Positions 9,153-15,474 of a DNA stretch of 15,474 nt are shown here, one piece after another. The DNA is from Hyphochytrium catenoides. Its lineage: Eukaryota; Sar; Hyphochytriomycetes; Hyphochytriales; Hyphochytriaceae. The notes under the pieces are model-generated. The model had not been told where the DNA came from. It searched no databases and was given only the letters and a program-made list of their open reading frames with translations. The stretch is taken from positions 1 through 15,474 of the forward strand of contig FLMG01004157.1 of assembly GCA_900088475.1 (NCBI GenBank), given 5' to 3'. A program made the position numbers and the translations under genes. Position 1 is the stretch's first letter. Every line of letters begins with the position of its first letter.

Positions 9153-12024
9153 ATGCTGTTGGAGAGCCAAGTCGGCCCACCAGATCTCACGGCACTTAAA
9201 CGAAAGCAGCTGCAGGCTTTATGTAAAGCTTGTGGGCTAAGGTAAGGCTGTGCTTCCTTTTACTCGGATAGTAATAGAAGATTATGCACGGGCGTGGCGC
9301 AAGCCAGAGTCCGTGGAGGACTCGAGAGCCCGACGCTGGAGCAACAGAGTACAAAGCAAATATTAGGGAAAGGGTTAACTCGTGGAAGGGAGAAAGGCGG
9401 CAAGGGAATGGTGGCAGAGGCGAGAGCATGGAGGAGGATGGCAATAGGAGTGTGACAGAAAAGGGAAGAAGAAGGGACGACGTTCCCATTCCACCAAGGA
9501 GAGAGAAAGAAGAAGAGACAGGAGCAGATATCTGGCTGAATCAATGACGAGGAGCAAACGGCAGACAGAGAGAGAGAAAGAGAGACATGAAGAGAGACAG
9601 CTTTTAAGAGGGAGGGCAAAAGACCCCAGCGCAAGACGCAGGTTGGCAGGCTGAAGAGAGTGTATCCCAGACCCGAACATATAGCTCTGACAGTTCAAGC
9701 TGCTTGTGTAGGGCCAATGGGAAGAATGCGGAGATGATTGCTGAACTGAACCAATTCTATGCCACAAGCCAGACACACCGAGAGGGGTCAGATAGGTGAG
9801 TCTAGGTTGTAACATGGTTAGCGTGGGAAAAGTTGCTTACCAGCCGCTTATATTTGCAGAGAAACAAGGAATGGACGTTGTGCCGGTACAGCCGAGGTTC
9901 CAAAGGAAGAAATAGATGCTGTTTCCATGGACAAGAACGAAGCCTCTTCTTCTTCTTCCATCTCACCAGTAGACCAACCTGCAGAACTGCATTCCCTCTG
10001 TGGTCAACCCCAACAGCCAGCTAAGGAAGAGGCCCCTCAACCGATGGAAGAAGAGAAAGAAAATGATGCTCCACCTCCGCCACCCGCGCAAAGACATTCT
10101 ATAGTCAAAGAGGAGAGAGCTATGAAGCGCAAGTCAGAGCTTGAGGCTCGAAAAGACCAGAAGGTTTTGCATGCCTTGTTCCTCTCCTGCCATCGCCATG
10201 TCTCGTCGGGGAAATCAATGAAGAGCTTGTAGCCATCCCATATCTCCGTATGCCTTTTTGAATGTTTCTGCCATCTACCCCATGCCCATTGTGGCAGTAC
10301 TTTTCTTGCTCTCCCCGTGACTCTCTTTCTCTTTCTTCAACTCAAGTGGCTGTTCTGTGGCGTAGGCGAAAGCCTTCCAGCGAGAAGTCAAGGATAAGAA
10401 GCTCAGACAGCCGTTGAAGGCCATCAATAGCAGCAACTCAACTACAGCCTCTCGCCCTAAGACCCCAGGATCTGGAAGAAAAGTGATGGATTTTGACGCC
10501 ATCCATGCCAGGTCAACCTTTAGGCACAGTGGAAGGGCATCGTCGATGTACATAGAGGGACAATAGAAAGCAGCGCAAAAGAGAGAACAGAAGAAGACGG
10601 CAATGAGGTGCAAGCGCCAAAGAAAAGCGGTTAAGGCAAAGCGAGCCTTTTGGAAGTATAGTAGGACAGTGAGAGCCCTACAGCTTTCTGACTTTGATCT
10701 TCTGCCACCAGAAACTTTAGTAAGAATGAGACGCTGTGGGAGAGAGAAGCAAGAAGGAAACGAGAAGCACAGGCCCTATTGTCAGGAGGTCTCTTTATTT
10801 GTCCTACCTTTTTAGAACCTCTCTCTCTCTCATACACGTTTTTTCGTCTCCCTAGGCCGCACACAGACACCGCGGCTCAAGATGCTTGCGCAGGTAAGTG
10901 ACATGGTTACATCGTTTGCTCCCGCCTAGCTCTTGCCTGAGCCTGATCATCTTAGGCTCAGAAGACCCCAACACCTGGCCAAGTTAATGCAGCAGCAGGT
11001 GGGTACTTTTCAAAGATGAGATTGAGGATTGCAGCCGATCGACGAAAAGATGACGGCTTGATGAGAACTAAGATGATAGCTAAGAACTGCGTGTTGTCAG
11101 ACATTGTAAAGGAGCTGGACCTGAGAAGCCCATCGACCGCAATCAAAAGAAGGAGGAGCGGTGCCTCTACAGGTGCGCCGCAGGTGTTCTGATGGAGGAG
11201 TTTCTGCGCCTTGTGAATTTTCATATCTTATATGGCGTCTCCGATGCCGCTTCTCTGTCCTCTTTGAATATTCTCTCCTTCCCCAGTAGTCCTCTCATCT
11301 TCTGGGCCCGATGTGGAGTCATACGACCTGACTGTCTTCTCAACGTCATCTCCATCCGTCTCTCTCTTGTTTACATTACCGAGTCTCAAAAGCTCCGTTT
11401 TCCTCTGCTTTCTGCGCTCTCATCCTGCCTGCACTGCAAACAATTTACAGCTACGCATCCATCGATCCCCGCAGCTCCATCCGTTCCGCAATCCGTTCCC
11501 TGTCAGCGCCAAGCTACCAAGCCTTCAGCACTCGTCACCAAGCGGAAAGACGCAACTACTGTCAAGAAGCCAGCGAAACCACTGATTGAGAAGGACAAGA
11601 AGAGATATAAACCTTACACAGGAAAGGTCCCTCCTTACACAGGTTTCTCCACTCTGATGTCGCCCAAGATCGTAAATACCAAGAAGGGGAAGGTTCCAAC
11701 TGTTCCTTCAGAGCCGCAATTGGTGGGATCAACTGTTCAGGTGCTGGACTCACTGAGGCTCCTCTGCTCCCTCGTCTCTTGCATAAGGTGGCTTCTCAGG
11801 GTTGTCAGCATTAGGCTGCTCTACGTGTCCTTGTAGTGTGTGCTATCACTCTTCATCTCTCTGACTAAGATTCGATCGACTTCTTGTCTGCTTTACCACA
11901 GAGAGAGTCCAAGACTCAGTGTATGAAGGCCACGAAGGTGGAGCTGGTGAAAGGGGTACGAAGCACGAGAACAGAGATTCTCAGAGAGCAGCTTCGCGAG
12001 AGAAAGTTAGCCAGTTGTGCTTAA
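9153..12024 (+). CDS. NuSAP-like SAP-domain protein (nucleolar and spindle-associated), 395 aa, 9 exons
   Basis: Exons: 9153-9241, 9712-9795, 9860-10163, 10366-10511, 10712-10788, 10856-10893, 10962-10998, 11451-11740, 11902-12024. They total 1188 nt, giving 395 codons plus TAA. Seen: the SAP DNA-binding motif at residues 11-45 (LKRKQLQALCKACGLRANGK). An acidic, proline-rich linker holds a KEN box (124-126) within EEEKENDAPPPPP. A charged predicted helix spans 140-178. DFDAIHARNFSKNETLWE (201-218) resembles the HxxxF helical motif of NuSAP. Basic TP-rich repeats follow (RTQTPRLK, KTPTPGQVN). YKPYTGKVPPYTG (311-323) resembles NuSAP's YEPHKGKLKP-type motif, and the C-terminus is a charged helix (GVRSTRTEILREQLRERK). 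Known: NuSAP binds microtubules and chromatin at the mitotic spindle and is an APC/C target through its KEN box. Inferred: the same role here. Weak points are donors GTTTTG (10164), GTCAAC (10512) and GTCTCT (10789), fixed by phase and motif continuity, and a possible 6-nt alternative acceptor at 10956. Confidence 0.82.
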
Positions 12025-12686
12025 GGAAGTCGCACTGGTCTTCGCATTGGCGAATGTAAACTACACTTAGAGAAGCCGGGCAGGAGGCTAGATACCTCTT
12101 GTACCGAAGCCGCTCTATGGACGTCATGACTGTATGTGGTGGGCCGCGATACAAGACGAGTAGCTGGTAAAGAAACAGAAGAAGTTAAAGGAGAGAGAGA
12201 GACAGAGAGAGAAGAGAGAGGGACAAAGCTAGAAGTGAAGCCGAGTAGATAACAGGTGAGAGAGCGGAGAAAGAGACACAACTAGGTAGCCGAGAGGTAG
12301 GGTTTAAGGACTGGCTTTACATTAGGGCCATACTAGTCTTGCTCGTTGCAAAGTAACAAACACGATACATATAGGAACGCTTTCAATAGCCTAGGCGCCT
12401 GGAAGAGACTTATTCTAGCATAGATTAGGAAGATGTAAACTGGGAGAATGCAAGGTCTTGGCGCTAAGACCCCAACCAAAGATGATGCATAGTGCAGATG
12501 TTCAGGGGAAGAGAAAGAAGAAAGACAGAGACACGAAGGACAGAGACACAGCGAAGTCATCCTGAACACAAAAGAGCGCCTTGTGACTGCATACGATCAC
12601 AAATAAATGAAGCAACGGAACAGCTCAGTGCTCCCAGGACAGATGTTGAAAGATGATGTCAATGCTACGCAGCATCACTGCTATTC
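12025..12686. other. Convergent intergenic region (3' ends of NuSAP-like and RING genes)
   Basis: No gene is supported. It begins with the 3' UTR of the NuSAP-like gene, where ATGTAAAC occurs about 30 bases after the stop, and ends with that of the RING gene. A GA-rich purine stretch lies at about 12176-12232. A plus-strand AATAAA at 12602-12607 is nearly 580 bases after the NuSAP-like stop, so its use as that gene's poly(A) signal is doubtful. Minus-strand frames (12021-12281, 12333-12569) look like translations of low-complexity DNA. Confidence 0.5.
12176..12232 (+). repeat. GA-rich purine tract
   Basis: A run dominated by GAGAGA and GAAGAA units on the plus strand, reading as CT-rich on the minus strand, within the convergent intergenic region. 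Low-complexity sequence with no assigned role. Confidence 0.7.
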
Positions 12687-15089
12687 CTAGGCCGCGTCAG
12701 CTTTGGTTTCAGTCACTTGCTCTTCTGGCTCTGGAACACTGCTGCTATCTTCGTGAGATGATGGCTTATTAGGAGGCTTTTCCACAGGATTTTCTAAGTT
12801 TCTATTGCACATGGGGCAGCGGACGCTCATCTCTAGCCAGGGTTTTAGGCAGTCGGTATGGAAAGAGTGTCTATATAAAGCAACAAAATGCAAGCGCAAC
12901 AAGGACTGTCAAAAAAATGACGGGGGCCACAAGGTCACGATAACAGGAGGACCGAGGCAAAGAGGCACATAAAAGCCATCGCAAACCAGATCGTGAAGGA
13001 ATGCACGTATAAGCCGCGACAGGACTTCTCGGCGGAAGACAGGAAAAATAACAGGAACCCTAAACCGAAGACAGAGCAGACCATTGGTACTGCTGGATAA
13101 GCTTCCAGCGGGAAGGAAAGGACCAAGTGAAGGTAGTCATGAGTGGAAAGCTATAGTTTCGGCTTCACCCACCCGCAAGATGTCTCGCATAGTTCCTCTT
13201 CTGGCTCATACTGGCATGTACAGATAGGACATCTGAAAGCCAAGACAAATCAGTTACGTCACTGGTAAGAAGGGCAAAAGGACATAATAGAGATCGCTGT
13301 CTGCCGAGACTTTCTAGCGATGTATTAGAAGCAAGGGGACAAAGAGAAACCCTTCAGCAATATAGAGTTTGGCAAAGAGCACTGCATTCAACATAGGAGG
13401 TCGGCGATGTGGCTGAAGCTGGCCTCTCTTACGTGTTGTCCTCCCCACATCCTGCCTCTAGTCGTTCGCTCTCGGTCTTTAGCTTCTCGTCTTCGCCATT
13501 GAGAGTAGGGTATTTTTTCTTCTTGATATAGCCCCAGCCTCTCTCCGACAGGGCACGGTTAAGCGTTTCGGGATCTCCACCATAGCGCATGCGATATTGA
13601 CGCTATGGTCAGGGATAGGAAGTACAGGGTGGCGTTATTAGACAAAGCAAGGAAAGAGTAAGGCCGACAAAATGGAAAAGACTAAGGTGGACAGAATAAC
13701 AGCAAAAGCACAAGACAAAATACCAAAGGAAGGCGGAGACAGATGCGGGTAGAGTCAATAAGAGGGAAGTCAGAGCTATGGGCGTGGGGTGGTACCTGAT
13801 ATATCCGATATTCTCTGTCCGCTCTGTCTACCAGGACCATTGAGACAACCCATAGTAGCTGCAGGGAATTGAGAACAAAAGTGAGTAAGAGAACTATCAT
13901 GGAACCACCTGATGGGGTCGAGCGACCAGAATCATGGTCAGATTAGCAGCAGAGACCCACGGGCAGCGGACGGAGGGGCTGTGAACGTGAGTTGTAGCGA
14001 AAACAGATCTATCACCAGCTTAGCGAGATATAGCTACTCAACGTTAAGAAACAGAAGCCAAAGGGTGAGAGGTGCTGTCACGTAAAAATAGAACTACATA
14101 AAAAAGCCGCTGCGTAAGGCCTTTGGCCTCTGCAACTTACCACTCCGAACGCAGCCAGTGCAAGATCAACCCATCCAGGAGCGTCAGGAGGGAGGAGAGT
14201 AATGAAGAATACCACTATGAGGGACACTCGAAGAAAATTGACTACCCCGCCTGCCGTAAGGTTTATTCGGCGCTGTATAAGCAAAGAAGCCGCCAGGGGT
14301 GAGCATCGCCGCTACTGACAAACGACGTCATCAAAGAAATAGTGCCTACCTCAATGCGCTCTCTTTCTGTAAGCGGTGCATCCAAAGGGACGACCTCATG
14401 GGCTGGCAACCCTGGAGGGGACGGTGGAGGTCGAGGTGGAGGCGCAAGCCTATCGCTCTCTTCATTTCGTGCTCGTTCTCTGTCCGCAAAGACGACTTCG
14501 TAGGGTGGGTAGTTCATCATGTATCCGCACCAGATGCGGGTTATTCGTTTTGTCCACCAGGTCAAAGAGCTGTCGCTATGGGAAACAGAAATGGCTCCCA
14601 CAGATAGGGCTCTTCTGTTATAGTGAACCACCAAAAAGCTATCCGGCTGGTTCTTTTTCCTCCTCGTCGTCCCACGCGCCTACCAACCCTAGTAAAGAGG
14701 CTGGCGTCCAAATGGGAAGAGGATAGAGAGAGGATGGCTCCAGATAAGTATAATTCCTAGCTCCTACCGAGAGATGTATGTGCTTGATGATCACGGCCTC
14801 AATTGAGGATGCCAGCAGCAGCTTCAATCTTCAGAAGACGGAGATCAATGAAGCACAAGAGCAGAAAGAAGCCTATGAAAAAGCTTCAGAAATCACTGTC
14901 ATCGCCTTTTCTGACAGAGACTTTTCTTTTCTTCTTGTTTCTCGGTCAACTGCGTCAGTCATGTCTTGTGTCTCACCTTTTCGCTTGATTCTGATTCTGA
15001 TTCCGTTTTAGATTCGATTCTCGTCTGTAAGCCAATTCCATTTCCGCTAACGGTAATATAGTTCCCATGATAGAGACAGACACAGACAT
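12687..15089 (-). CDS. Membrane-anchored RING-H2 finger protein, probable E3 ubiquitin ligase, about 332 aa
   Basis: Minus-strand exons: 15089-14977, 14828-14768, 14575-14494, 14411-14350, 14272-14141, 13978-13957, 13908-13796, 13602-13433, 13232-13173, 12870-12687. They total 999 nt, giving 332 codons plus TAG. Seen: two hydrophobic segments, about 115-133 (VVNFLRVSLIVVFFITLL) and 160-184 (SMIVLLLTFVLNSLQLLWVV). A charged region containing YGGDPETLNRALSERGWGYI follows. The RING-H2 finger has ligands C253, C256, C271, H273, H276, C279, C290 and C293 (CPIC, SCGHSFHTDC, CPMC), and the tail is acidic. Known: RING-H2 fingers recruit E2 enzymes. Inferred: an endomembrane E3 with both ends cytosolic. 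The last four exons are secure. The 22-nt microexon 13978-13957 is proposed because the flanking exons do not join in phase without it. Exons 1-4 are tentative; in-frame ATGs at 15089, 15068 and 15041 all fit. A simpler alternative starts at ATG 14520 and reads a proline-rich frame straight to 14350, giving 283 residues. Confidence 0.72.
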
Positions 15090-15474
15090 TTTTTACAGTA
15101 GCTTCTTGATGATGTAGTTCCGTCATTTGTTACTTCTTCCCGAGCAATCTTCTTATAATGCTAGCGTGACCAATTGTAACCGTGCAACAATGGTAGAAAA
15201 TAGCAGGGTAATGCTTCAACTATACTTCTGGTAATGCAAGTGGGATGATTAGCTTGAAAGACAGAGTCGAACGAAGGGACTATCAAATATTATCCTGCCG
15301 TCTACTTCCTTTTCTTTATTGCCTCCAGTAGTACCAACCATTGCAGGTTGTTATGGTCTCTTGTCAATGTAAGGTTAGTTGGATGTGGGTCAGACTGGAG
15401 GAAAATCCTCATTTTGGCTTGATGTGGAGGAAGCGTATTAAACGGCGGATCCTAGCGCAAAAGCCGCTTTCGCG
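15090..15474. other. Upstream region of the RING gene; no gene seen
   Basis: About 385 bases with no open frame of note on either strand. It presumably includes the promoter of the RING gene. The extreme right edge (15456-15474) is a near-perfect palindrome, CGCAAAAGC then GCTTTCGCG around one base. No TATA element was identified with confidence. Confidence 0.4.

Noticed and set aside
9375-9815. 146-codon minus-strand open frame
   Set aside because: Antisense to exon 2 and intron 1 of the NuSAP-like gene. Its leucine/serine-rich text comes from the GA-rich intron read in reverse, and the plus-strand exon 2 in the overlap carries the SAP continuation.
10567-10815. In-frame continuation after exon 4 of the NuSAP-like gene (KAAQKREQKKT and onward)
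   Set aside because: Separated from exon 4 by TAG at 10564-10566. Splicing to 10712-10788 in another frame gives ARNFSKNETLWE, which continues the HxxxF motif and restores phase downstream.
11192-11450. 5' part of the long plus-strand open frame ending at 11836
   Set aside because: Only 11451-11740 is coding. The upstream part is intron: a pyrimidine-rich region ends in TTTACAG at 11450, and the join from 10998 is in phase.
14778-15011. 77-codon plus-strand frame (MCLMITASIEDASSSFNLQK and onward)
   Set aside because: Antisense to proposed RING exons 1 and 2; no recognisable motif and no plus-strand splice partner found. Not fully excluded.
1-15474. CRISPR array, bacterial operon, tRNA/rRNA genes, transposase or viral genes
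   Set aside because: No regularly spaced repeats, no Shine-Dalgarno-linked ORFs, and no tRNA or rRNA motifs or mobile-element proteins were seen by eye. The intron structure is eukaryotic.

Overview
The window is nuclear DNA from an intron-dense eukaryote. Every gene I could resolve is broken into short exons (22 to 304 nt) by short GT-AG introns, most of 67 to 470 nt. Acceptors usually follow a pyrimidine-rich stretch, while donors are loose. Base composition looks near-balanced. Compact spacing, small introns and the gene set suggest a protist or alga, but I cannot name a lineage. No bacterial, organellar, viral or transposon gene was recognised.

Layout. (1) 1-1343, minus: 5' part of a secretory thioredoxin-fold protein of the protein disulfide isomerase family, running off the left edge. 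(2) 1999-6393, minus: a complete 13-exon gene for a 562-residue nodulin-like major facilitator transporter; all exon phases agree. (3) 6885-7481, plus: an unresolved candidate gene divergent from the transporter. (4) 7482-9152: about 1.7 kb with no convincing gene, holding a degenerate direct-repeat cluster near 8009-8235 and a 150-bp TC-rich tract at 8705-8855. (5) 9153-12024, plus: a complete 9-exon gene for a 395-residue protein with an N-terminal SAP domain, a KEN box and C-terminal features resembling NuSAP (nucleolar and spindle-associated protein). (6) 12687-15089, minus: a ten-exon gene for a roughly 332-residue protein with two membrane segments and a C-terminal RING-H2 finger, probably an endomembrane E3 ubiquitin ligase; its 3' half is secure and its 5' half is tentative.

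The genes show no shared pathway. They are single-gene transcription units: two in tandem on the minus strand, a divergent pair (transporter and candidate gene), and a convergent pair (NuSAP-like and RING). The exon models were built by hand: I required that codon phase be preserved across each junction and that the joined protein continue family motifs. The strongest support is that the transporter (1689 nt) and NuSAP-like (1188 nt) exon sums are exact multiples of three with no internal stop.
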